This document shows, in pieces, positions 15,726 to 23,423 of a DNA stretch of 29,346 bases. Within the stretch, counting starts at the first letter, position 1, and every line of letters starts with the position of its first letter. Source of the stretch: an uncultured Clostridium sp. (lineage in GTDB: Bacteria; Bacillota; Clostridia; TANB77; CAG-508); the NCBI GenBank assembly GCA_958413095.1, contig CATYUF010000022.1, positions 1 through 29,346 of the forward strand, read 5' to 3'. Both the position numbers and the translations under genes were made by a program. The notes under the pieces were generated by a model that was not told the DNA's origin, searched no databases, and saw nothing but the letters and a program-made list of their open reading frames with translations.

Positions 15726-16775
15726 ATGAAAAAAATATTAATTATTATTCCGTATTTTGGAGAATTCCCTAACTATTTTAAAATCTGGTTAAAATCAGTT
15801 AAATACAATAAAACAATAGATTTTTTATTAATAACTGATAATGAAATAAGTGAAGTTCCTAGCAATGTAAAATTGGTAAATACATCATTTGAACAAATAA
15901 AAAAAGATATTCAAAATAAATACAAATTTAAGATAAATTTGAAAGTACCATATGACTTGTGCAAATTTAAACCAGCATATGGAGATATATTTGAAAATTA
16001 CATAAAAGGATATGATTTTTGGGGACATTGCGACATGGATATGGTATTTGGAGATTTGAGACATTTTTTTACAGAGGATATACTTAAAAACAATCAAAAA
16101 ATATTGAGTCATGGCCATTTATGTTTATATAAAAATGAAAAGAAAATTAATAAATTATATAAAATAAAAAGAAAAGACTGTTATTACTATAAGGATGTTT
16201 ATTCTTCAAAAATTGAATGGAATAATTTTGATGAGTATCCCTATGGAATATCAAGAATTGCTAAAATGGAGAATATAAAAGTATACGAAAAAAGTATTTT
16301 TGCTGACTTAGATACTTTCTATTATACATTTAAAAAAATTTATTCTTATTGTAATGAAAGAAAAGATGATGAACAAGATGTAATTCAATATTTTTCGTGG
16401 ATAAATGGAAAATTAATAAATTATGTCATAAAAGATGGAAAAATTTATAATGAAGAATTGGCATATGTACATTTTCAAAAAAGAACTATGAATTGTGAAT
16501 TGATAGAAAAAATTACTTCTAATTTTGATATATTTCCAAATATATTTTTACCACATAAAGAAAGAAGCATTAATGAAATAATAGAAAAATGTGACTTATC
16601 AAAGAATGATGAATATTGTAAGAATATAAAGTTAAAAATTAATAAAAATAAAGAAAAAATACCATTGATAAAAAAATTTTTTTCTTATCAAAGAATAAAA
16701 CGAAAAATATTTTTGATAAAAATGGATAGGATTTACAAAGTAAAAACTTATAAATTTGAAAAAGGAGGTTTTTAA
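15726..16775 (+). CDS. DUF6625 family protein, probable glycosyltransferase
   Basis: 349 aa. Seen: N-terminal KKILIIIPYFGEFPNYFKIW (2-21), KVPYDLCKFKPAYGDIF (73-89), and YDFWGHCDMDMVFGDLR (96-112), where DMD is a DxD-like acidic motif of the kind that binds nucleotide-sugar and metal; then HGHLCLYKN. I recognise the DUF6625 form, whose members occur in surface polysaccharide loci; the GT-A fold and sugar transfer are inferred from motif and context. An in-frame ATG exists at 15705, but GGAG at 15715-15718 places the start at 15726, directly after the previous stop. The C-terminal 40 residues are very Lys/Arg-rich, which may hold it at the membrane. Confidence 0.75.
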   Translation: MKKILIIIPYFGEFPNYFKIWLKSVKYNKTIDFLLITDNEISEVPSNVKLVNTSFEQIKKDIQNKYKFKINLKVPYDLCKFKPAYGDIFENYIKGYDFWGHCDMDMVFGDLRHFFTEDILKNNQKILSHGHLCLYKNEKKINKLYKIKRKDCYYYKDVYSSKIEWNNFDEYPYGISRIAKMENIKVYEKSIFADLDTFYYTFKKIYSYCNERKDDEQDVIQYFSWINGKLINYVIKDGKIYNEELAYVHFQKRTMNCELIEKITSNFDIFPNIFLPHKERSINEIIEKCDLSKNDEYCKNIKLKINKNKEKIPLIKKFFSYQRIKRKIFLIKMDRIYKVKTYKFEKGGF

Positions 16776-17800
16776 TGAGACCTATATATATATGTTTGGC
16801 AATGGACGATAATTATATACCATTAGCTTCTGTTGCAATAGAATCTATATTAATAAACAATGCAAATGCAAAAGAAATTGAATTTTTTATTTTAGATGGT
16901 GGAATTAGTGAAAGCAACAAAGAATTATTAAAAAAGCAAATTGAAAAGTATAATAGAAAAATTAATTTTTGTAATGTAACGAACGAGTTAAAAAGAATAG
17001 AAGAATCTGGAGCAAACTCTCAAGGACAATATAATTCCTATGCATGTTATGCAAGATTTTTTATTATAGATAAATTGCCTAAATATGTTGATAAAATATT
17101 ATATTTAGATTGTGATACATGTGTGTGCAAAAGTATAGAAGATTTATTTGAAATTGACTTAGAAAACGATATTTTAGGTGCTGTATTAGATATATTGCCT
17201 AATTTTCATAAGAAATATATTAATTTTAATGTTGATGATAAATATTTTAATTCAGGAGTTCTTTTGTTTAATTGTAAAAAATGGATAGAAGAGAGAATAT
17301 CATCTAAAATAGAAGAAATTTTGATAAGTAACAAGAATACATATTCATTTCATGATCAAGATATCATTAACATTGTTTGTAAAAATAGAATCAAAATCTT
17401 ACCACCATCTTATATGGCTTTCTTACCAGAATACTCTTGGGGAAAGAAAAATTTAATAAGATTAACAGAGTTATCTGAAGAAGCTTTTTATGATGAACAA
17501 GAATTAATAGAAGCTGCTAATTCTCCATGCATTATTCACTATGTGAATAGTTTGTTTGGAAGACCATGGTTTCTAAATAATAAAGGAGAATATGATTACA
17601 TTTGGAATAAATATATGAAAAAATCACCTTTTTCAGATAACTATCCTTATATTGATAGAAAAGTATCTATTAAACATAAAATTTTTATAATTGGATATAG
17701 GATTTTACCTAAAAGTATATTTGTTAAGATATTTAAGAAAAGAAGAAATAAAATTTTATTGAAAAGAGAATTAGAAAATGAAAAAAAGTCTAACAGTTAA
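16775..17800 (+). CDS. GT8 family glycosyltransferase
   Basis: 341 aa. Retaining GT-A enzyme of the LPS glucosyl/galactosyltransferase type. Seen: N-terminal IYICLAMDDNYIPLASVAIE (4-23), YARFFIIDKLP (92-102), the DxD motif in ILYLDCDT (108-115), NSGVLLFNCKKW (about 157-168), HDQDIIN (about 191-197) and HYVNSLFGRPW in the last third, which supplies the conserved metal-binding His. The start shares a base with the previous stop (TAATG) and follows a strong AAAGGAGG. The basic C-terminal end (KIFKKRRNKILLKR) probably touches the membrane. Adds an alpha-linked hexose, most often glucose or galactose. Confidence 0.93.
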   Translation: MRPIYICLAMDDNYIPLASVAIESILINNANAKEIEFFILDGGISESNKELLKKQIEKYNRKINFCNVTNELKRIEESGANSQGQYNSYACYARFFIIDKLPKYVDKILYLDCDTCVCKSIEDLFEIDLENDILGAVLDILPNFHKKYINFNVDDKYFNSGVLLFNCKKWIEERISSKIEEILISNKNTYSFHDQDIINIVCKNRIKILPPSYMAFLPEYSWGKKNLIRLTELSEEAFYDEQELIEAANSPCIIHYVNSLFGRPWFLNNKGEYDYIWNKYMKKSPFSDNYPYIDRKVSIKHKIFIIGYRILPKSIFVKIFKKRRNKILLKRELENEKKSNS

Positions 17801-19202
17801 TTATATATATAATATGATATATAAAATTTTAATGTTAATAACACCATTAATAACAACACCTTATGTATCTCGTATTTTAGGAGTAGAGAATATCGGAATA
17901 TATAATTATATTTATTCAGTTTTAAGCTATTTTGTACTTTTTGGAGTATTAGGATTACAGATGTATGGACAAAGAGAAATAGCATATGTTTCAGACGATC
18001 AAGAAAAGAAAAATAAAGTATTTTGGGAAATTGTTTGGACTAGAATAATTACAACTGTTACAGCATTAATAATTTATTGTGTTTTTTCTGCTTTTACAGG
18101 TTATAAGGTGTATTATTTAATATTTGGAATAGAATTAATTGCTAATGCAATAGATATTTCATGGCTATATTATGGAGTAGAAGAATTTAAGAAAATAACT
18201 ATTAGAAATGTTATTATCAAAATAATTGGAATAATATGTATATTTTTATTTGTAAGAGATGTTAATGACTTAGATATATATATTATATGTCATGTACTAG
18301 TATTACTTTTAGGAAATTTATCTTTATGGGTTGGTGTAAAAAAGCAAATATCAAATATAAAAAAACCTTCAAAGGCATGCTTTAGACATATCAAAGTTGC
18401 AATTATTTTCTTTTTACCACAATGTTTAGATTCAATATATATGTTGATGGATAAAGTTATGTTAGGAAATATGTCAACAATGGAACAAGTAGGCATTTAT
18501 GGACAAGCTGATAAGATAGTAAAGATGGTTGTAACAGTTATTACATCTTTAGGTCTAGTTGTCAGTCCGAGAATAGCTAAAAGCTATAAAGATGGCAATA
18601 AAAATGAAATTAAAAAATATATGGATAACTCATTTTATTTTGTATTTTTTATGTCCTTTCCAATGATATTTGGGCTAGTAGGAGTATCAAATGTTTTTTC
18701 TAATTGGTTTTTTGGAGAAGGATATAATGGTGTCGCTGAAATGATAAACATACTCACACCAGTAATATTATTTATGGGATTAAATAGTGTAATAGGATGG
18801 CAATATTTAATGACAGTAGGAAGAGAAAAAGACTTTACAATATCAGTAACAGTTGGTGCTATAACTAATTTTTTATTAAATGCAGTATTAATTAATAAAT
18901 TTAATGCTATGGGAGCTGCAATTGCTTCAATTATATCGATGTTTATAATGACAATAATTAATTTTTACTTGATAAGAGATTTAATAAAAATAAAAGAGAT
19001 ATTAATTAAAATTCCTAAGTTATTAGTAGCAAGTATAATAATGCTTTTGGTGATTAAACCAATACAATTAATTAATTTAAATCCAATGTTAATAACTTTC
19101 ATACAAGTAATTGTGGGAATAATAGTATATTTAGGAATATTAATTATTTTTAAAGATAAAATGGTTAAAAAATATTTGAGTAGGGTAGCGATAAAAAAAT
19201 AA
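17778..19202 (+). CDS. wzx: Wzx-like polysaccharide flippase
   Basis: 474 aa with about 12-14 membrane segments, the size of the MOP-superfamily repeat-unit exporters. Seen: N-terminal LTVNYIYNMIYKILMLITPL then TTPYVSRILGVENIGIYNY, the classic opening of this family, WLYYGVEEFKK, FFLPQCLDSIYMLMDKVMLG and VGIYGQADKIVKM. It moves undecaprenyl-linked repeat units to the outer face, before polymerisation by the protein encoded at 12242. It overlaps the GT8 gene by 23 nt, so its translation is coupled. Confidence 0.93.
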   Translation: MKKSLTVNYIYNMIYKILMLITPLITTPYVSRILGVENIGIYNYIYSVLSYFVLFGVLGLQMYGQREIAYVSDDQEKKNKVFWEIVWTRIITTVTALIIYCVFSAFTGYKVYYLIFGIELIANAIDISWLYYGVEEFKKITIRNVIIKIIGIICIFLFVRDVNDLDIYIICHVLVLLLGNLSLWVGVKKQISNIKKPSKACFRHIKVAIIFFLPQCLDSIYMLMDKVMLGNMSTMEQVGIYGQADKIVKMVVTVITSLGLVVSPRIAKSYKDGNKNEIKKYMDNSFYFVFFMSFPMIFGLVGVSNVFSNWFFGEGYNGVAEMINILTPVILFMGLNSVIGWQYLMTVGREKDFTISVTVGAITNFLLNAVLINKFNAMGAAIASIISMFIMTIINFYLIRDLIKIKEILIKIPKLLVASIIMLLVIKPIQLINLNPMLITFIQVIVGIIVYLGILIIFKDKMVKKYLSRVAIKK

Positions 19203-19236
19203 AAATATTTTAGAATTATAGAAAGAAGGCGTTTAT

Positions 19237-20403
19237 ATGAAAATAGCCGTTGCAGGGACAGGTTATGTAGGGTTATCAATAGCTACATTGTTAAGCCAAG
19301 AAAATGAAGTTGTTGCATTAGATGTAGTTGAAGAAAAAGTAAATTTAATAAATAGCAAAAAATCACCAATTAGAGATGAATATATTGAAAAATATTTTGC
19401 TGAAAAGAATTTAAATTTAAGAGCGACATTAGATTATAAAGAAGCATTTAAAAATGCAAAATTTATTATAATTAGTACTCCAACAAACTATGATGATGTT
19501 TTAAATCATTTTGACACATCAAGTGTTGAAGATATAATTCAGAAAGTGATTAGTTTAAATATAGATACAACAATGGTAGTAAAATCAACTATACCAGTTG
19601 GATTTATTGAAAATATGAAGAAAAAATATAATATTGACAATATTATGTTTTCTCCAGAATTTTTGAGAGAGGGCAAAGCTCTATATGACAACCTTTATCC
19701 TTCAAGAATAATAGTAGGAGAAGAAAGCGAAAGAGCAATTGAGTTTGCTAGTCTTTTAAAAAATGCAGCACTAAAAGATAATATAGAAGTCAAATATATG
19801 AATTCTACAGAAGCTGAAGCAGTAAAATTATTTGCTAATACATATTTAGCATTAAGAGTAGCATATTTTAATGAACTAGATACTTATGCAGAATTAAAAG
19901 GATTAAATACACAAGATATTATAGATGGTGTTTGTTTAGATCCAAGAATAGGAACACATTATAATAATCCATCATTTGGATATGGAGGATATTGTTTACC
20001 AAAAGACACAAAACAACTTTTAGCTAATTTTAATAATGTACCACAAAATTTAATAAGAGCAATTGTAAGAAGTAACGATACAAGAAAAAAACATATAGCA
20101 GAAATGATTATTCAACGAAATCCTAAATGTGTTGGAATATATAGATTAACAATGAAAAAAGATTCAGACAATTTTAGGGCAAGTGCTATTCAAGGAATTA
20201 TTGAAATACTAAAAAATAAAGGTGTAGAAGTTGTTATCTACGAACCAACTTTAAAAGAAAAAAACTTTAATGACTGCAAAGTTGAAAATGATTTTCAAAA
20301 GTTTTCAAAATCTTCAGATGTTATCATTGTAAATAGATATGAAGCTTTGTTAGATTCTGTTAAGGACAAGGTGTATACAAGGGATTTATTTGCAAGAGAT
20401 TAA
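19237..20403 (+). CDS. ugd: UDP-glucose 6-dehydrogenase (nucleotide-sugar dehydrogenase)
   Basis: 388 aa, the length of the short bacterial Ugd form. Oxidises UDP-glucose twice with NAD to UDP-glucuronate. Seen: Rossmann motif AVAGTGYVGLS (4-14), STPTNYDD (about 79-86), VKSTIPVGF, FSPEFLREGKALYDNLYPSR, the central helix with AEAVKLFANTYLALRVAYFNE, and the catalytic Cys (about residue 253) in FGYGGYCLPKDTKQL. Strong AGAAGG site upstream; 34 nt after the flippase, closing the main capsule operon. It implies a uronic acid in the polymer. A related 6-dehydrogenase specificity (for example UDP-ManNAc) is less likely given the short form. Confidence 0.93.
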   Translation: MKIAVAGTGYVGLSIATLLSQENEVVALDVVEEKVNLINSKKSPIRDEYIEKYFAEKNLNLRATLDYKEAFKNAKFIIISTPTNYDDVLNHFDTSSVEDIIQKVISLNIDTTMVVKSTIPVGFIENMKKKYNIDNIMFSPEFLREGKALYDNLYPSRIIVGEESERAIEFASLLKNAALKDNIEVKYMNSTEAEAVKLFANTYLALRVAYFNELDTYAELKGLNTQDIIDGVCLDPRIGTHYNNPSFGYGGYCLPKDTKQLLANFNNVPQNLIRAIVRSNDTRKKHIAEMIIQRNPKCVGIYRLTMKKDSDNFRASAIQGIIEILKNKGVEVVIYEPTLKEKNFNDCKVENDFQKFSKSSDVIIVNRYEALLDSVKDKVYTRDLFARD

Positions 20404-20507
20404 AAAGAATACAGAATTGTAACATTAAAATGAAAAATATTAAATACAATAAATATTAAAAAGTATTAAAATAATTTTCTTTTTATTCATATTTTTTGAT
20501 AAAATTA

Positions 20508-20536
20508 TTGCAAAAAAATATATATAACGATATACT
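20508..20536 (+). promoter_or_regulatory. Promoter of cpsC-cpsD
   Basis: TTGCAA (20508-20513), 17-nt spacer, TATACT (20531-20536), about 40 nt before the ATG. It gives the chain-length module its own transcription inside the locus. Confidence 0.6.
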
Positions 20537-20575
20537 ATAAATTAATTTCAAAAGAAAAAATAAAAGGAGGAAATA

Positions 20576-21298
20576 ATGGAAGAAATAGATTTAAAAGAAT
20601 TATTCCAAACATTCTGGAACAAAAAAATCCATATTTTACTTATAACATTAATACTCATAGTTATAGGTATAATTTATACAATAGGATTCGTAACACCAAT
20701 GTATACTTCATCAACAACATTAGTACTAGCAGCATCTGACAAAACTACAGAAACAAATAAACAGGCAGAGACAATTACAACTACAGATGTAACACTTAAT
20801 TCAAAATTAGTAGCAACATACAGTGAATTAGTAAAAAGTAAAAATGTATTAAGACAAGTTATATCAAATTTAGGAATTAAAGTTAACGAAGAAGACTTAA
20901 GAAACAATGTAACAGTTTCATCAGTAAAAGAAACAGAATTAATAGAAATAACAGTAAGTAATGAAAATGCATCATATGCAGCAAAAATAGCGAATGAAAT
21001 AGCAAAAGTATTTACAGCAAAAGTAGGAGAAATATATAATATAAACAATGTTCATGTAGTAGATGAAGCAGAAGTTTCAACAAATCCATCAAATATAAAT
21101 CATACAAAAGATATAGTAATATTTGCATTCATAGGAATCGTAATATCAGTAATGTACGTATTAATCGCAAATATGCTAGACACAACAGTAAAAACACAAG
21201 AAGACATAGAAAAAGCCATAAAAATACCAGTATTGGCAACAATACCAATCTATAATATAGACATGGAAAACTTAAAGAAAAAAGGAGGTAGAAGATAA
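20576..21298 (+). CDS. cpsC: Capsule chain-length adaptor (Wzz/CpsC family), BY-kinase modulator
   Basis: 240 aa, usual for the split Gram-positive form. Seen: cytoplasmic N-terminus EEIDLKELFQTFWNKK, first membrane segment (18-39), PMYTSSTTLVL opening the extracellular Wzz domain, a helical domain (about 60-165), the Pro-containing STNPSNINHTKD before the second membrane segment (172-195), and a short cytoplasmic tail that in this family activates the kinase. AAAGGAGG ribosome binding site; its stop overlaps the cpsD start (TAATG). Works at the membrane with CpsD to set polymer length and export. Confidence 0.93.
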   Translation: MEEIDLKELFQTFWNKKIHILLITLILIVIGIIYTIGFVTPMYTSSTTLVLAASDKTTETNKQAETITTTDVTLNSKLVATYSELVKSKNVLRQVISNLGIKVNEEDLRNNVTVSSVKETELIEITVSNENASYAAKIANEIAKVFTAKVGEIYNINNVHVVDEAEVSTNPSNINHTKDIVIFAFIGIVISVMYVLIANMLDTTVKTQEDIEKAIKIPVLATIPIYNIDMENLKKKGGRR

Positions 21299-22266
21299 TG
21301 AGAAAAGAATTAATAGCACAAAGAGATCCGAAATCTCCAGTTTCTGAAACATTTAGAACATTAAGAACAAATATACAATTCATGAATACAAATAATCAAT
21401 TAAAAACACTACTAATAACATCAACATTACCAGGAGAAGGAAAAAGCTGGGTAGCATCAAACTTAGCAATAACCTTTGCACAAGCAGGAAAAAAAGTAGT
21501 ATTAATAGATGCTGATATGAGAAAAGGAAGACAATATACAATATTTGAAGTATCTCCAAGACCAGGTCTATCTAATTATTTATCAGGAATAGATTCTAAA
21601 TCAGAAGAAAATTCAATAGATGAAATAATAGATTATATACAAGAAACAGAGGTAAAAAATCTATATGTAATTTCAGCAGGAAACATTCCACCAAACCCAT
21701 CAGAATTATTAATTACTCCTAAAATGGTTAATTTATTAGATAAATTAAAACAAGTTTCAGATATAGTTATAATTGATGGAACACCATGTGAATTAGTTAC
21801 AGACTCAGTAATTTTATCAAGATTAGTAGATTCAACAGTAATAGTTACAGCACATAAACAAACTAAAAAAGATACCTTACAGAAAATTGTAACAAATATT
21901 CAAAATGTAGGTGGAAAAATAGCAGGAATAGTTTTAAACAAAATACCAGTATCAGCTAAAAAATATGAGCAATCATATTATTACGGTTCAACATCAATGA
22001 AAAATGAAAGAACAAGTAAAGGACCAAGATATACTACATCAAGTTCACATGGAAGAAGAACAAAAATGGAAGAAATGAAAAACAGAGTAAAACCTCAAAA
22101 TCCACAAGCCTTAAGAAATGAGAGAGAAAAATTAAGTAAAGATGAAGATACATTGCAAAGGAAAATTCAAGTAGATAAAAAGGCAGAGGTATCAGAAGAT
22201 AGAGCAAAAGATATATTTAAACAAATAAATGATTTTATGGATAGTGATAAAGAAAACAACAATTAA
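21298..22266 (+). CDS. cpsD: Bacterial tyrosine kinase (CpsD/CapB, BY-kinase) with long C-terminal tail
   Basis: 322 aa, about 90 longer than typical CpsD. Seen: SPVSETFRTLRTNIQF (13-28), Walker A in TLPGEGKS (43-50), Walker A' VVLIDADMRKG (67-77), Walker B IVIIDGTP (156-163) and IAGIVLNKIP (208-217). The Tyr cluster KYEQSYYYGS (222-231), normally the very end of the protein and the autophosphorylation site, is followed here by a charged tail (232-322) rich in Lys, Arg, Glu and Asn, with one further Tyr (245). Cytoplasmic partner of CpsC; known substrates of such kinases include nucleotide-sugar dehydrogenases such as the neighbouring Ugd. The tail is probably disordered or helical and may bind a partner (inference). 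Confidence 0.93.
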   Translation: MRKELIAQRDPKSPVSETFRTLRTNIQFMNTNNQLKTLLITSTLPGEGKSWVASNLAITFAQAGKKVVLIDADMRKGRQYTIFEVSPRPGLSNYLSGIDSKSEENSIDEIIDYIQETEVKNLYVISAGNIPPNPSELLITPKMVNLLDKLKQVSDIVIIDGTPCELVTDSVILSRLVDSTVIVTAHKQTKKDTLQKIVTNIQNVGGKIAGIVLNKIPVSAKKYEQSYYYGSTSMKNERTSKGPRYTTSSSHGRRTKMEEMKNRVKPQNPQALRNEREKLSKDEDTLQRKIQVDKKAEVSEDRAKDIFKQINDFMDSDKENNN

Positions 22267-22305
22267 TAAAAAAATTCAGATTGAGTTTTGTTATAAATTA
22301 AATTT

Positions 22306-22367
22306 ATGTGAAAAAAGTAGAAAAAGAAATATTATATACTATATATTCTTTTATCTACTTTTTTACA
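22306..22367 (+). terminator. Long hairpin between cpsD and cpsB
   Basis: ATGTGAAAAAAGTAGA pairs with TCTACTTTTTTACAT with one bulged G, and the stem can extend inward through AGAAATAT/ATATTCT. It begins 40 nt after the cpsD stop. The T-run is inside the stem rather than after it, so termination is plausible but not certain. Confidence 0.5.
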
Positions 22368-22430
22368 TAATAATCTATTTAAGAAATTATAATATAAAAG
22401 CACTTTTTACTATTAAAATTCCAAAAAAAC

Positions 22431-22459
22431 TTGAAAAAATAATAAGATAAATGTATACT
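22431..22459 (+). promoter_or_regulatory. Promoter of cpsB
   Basis: TTGAAA (22431-22436), 17-nt spacer, TATACT (22454-22459), about 55 nt before the cpsB ATG. Confidence 0.6.
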
Positions 22460-22517
22460 AATAAATATGTTACAACAAACTAAACAAAAAAAGAAATAAT
22501 AAAGGAGCAAAAGAAAA

Positions 22518-23300
22518 ATGATAGACTTTCATTCACACATATTACCAAATATAGATGATGGTTCAAGAAGTATAGAAGAAACATTTAATTTAATAAAAGA
22601 AGCAAAACAAGCAGGATTTGAAGCTATAATATCAACTTCTCACTATATGGAGAATTATTATGAAACAAATGTCCCTGAAAGAGAAGTATGGGTAAAGGCT
22701 ATTTGTGAAAATTTACAAACAAAAAATATAGAAACAAATTTATACTTAGGAAATGAGATATATTTTTGTAATAATATCATACAATTATTAGAGGATAGAA
22801 AAGCATCTACAATAAATGATACAAGTTATTTATTATTTGAATTACCTCTTAATGCAGAGCCAATGAACTTGTATGACATTGTATATGAAATGTTACAATA
22901 CAAATTAGTGCCAATATTAGCTCATCCAGAAAGATATTCTTTTGTGCAAAAAGACCCAGATTTAATATATGATTTAATAGAAAAGGGAGTTTTGATGCAA
23001 GCAAATTACGGAAGTATAATAGGGCAATATGGAGAAAAGGCACAATTAATTGTAAGAAAGTTTTTTGAAAATAATATGATACATTTCTTAGGTTCAGATG
23101 TGCATAGACCTAATACAATTTATCCTAAAATACCAAAGATATTAAATGAGATATCAGATATAATTGGGGAAGAAAAGTTAGAGGAATTAACAACAAAAAA
23201 TCCAGAGTTAGTATTAAATAATAAAAGAATAAATATAGATGAACCAATTGAATTCAAATTATCATTAAAAGAAAAATTAATAATGAATTTCAAAAAATGA
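22518..23300 (+). CDS. cpsB: PHP-type tyrosine-protein phosphatase (CpsB/CapC/YwqE)
   Basis: 260 aa, family-typical. Removes phosphate from the CpsD tyrosine cluster. Seen: MIDFHSHILPNIDDGSRS with metal-binding His5 and His7, TSHYME (His42), GNEIYF (Glu80), LAHPERY (His136) and GSDVHRP (Asp194, His196), which together form the trinuclear metal site of PHP phosphatases. AAAGGAG ribosome binding site. Unlike in streptococci, where it comes first in the cluster, it follows cpsD here, behind a hairpin and its own promoter, so the kinase/phosphatase ratio may be set separately (inference). Confidence 0.95.
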   Translation: MIDFHSHILPNIDDGSRSIEETFNLIKEAKQAGFEAIISTSHYMENYYETNVPEREVWVKAICENLQTKNIETNLYLGNEIYFCNNIIQLLEDRKASTINDTSYLLFELPLNAEPMNLYDIVYEMLQYKLVPILAHPERYSFVQKDPDLIYDLIEKGVLMQANYGSIIGQYGEKAQLIVRKFFENNMIHFLGSDVHRPNTIYPKIPKILNEISDIIGEEKLEELTTKNPELVLNNKRINIDEPIEFKLSLKEKLIMNFKK

Positions 23301-23343
23301 GGATAATTTTCTTTTAAAAATAAACTTTAATGTTAAATTTATT

Positions 23344-23393
23344 CTTACATTATATTATGTAAGCAAAAGGTTTTATGGAATTTTCTATATAAT
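23344..23393 (+). promoter_or_regulatory. Small dyad and possible -10 element before glmM
   Basis: CTTACAT (23344-23350) and ATGTAAG (23357-23363) form a 7-bp perfect dyad with a 6-nt loop; TATAAT lies at 23388-23393 with no convincing -35. A regulated promoter for glmM is possible; otherwise glmM is read through from cpsB. Confidence 0.35.
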
Positions 23394-23423
23394 AAAGAAA
23401 AATCTAGAAAGGAAGTAAAAATT

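Noticed and set aside
22229..22450. 73-aa ORF overlapping the end of cpsD
   Set aside because: No ribosome binding site, starts inside cpsD, and its hydrophobic stretch is made by the AT-rich hairpin at 22306-22367.
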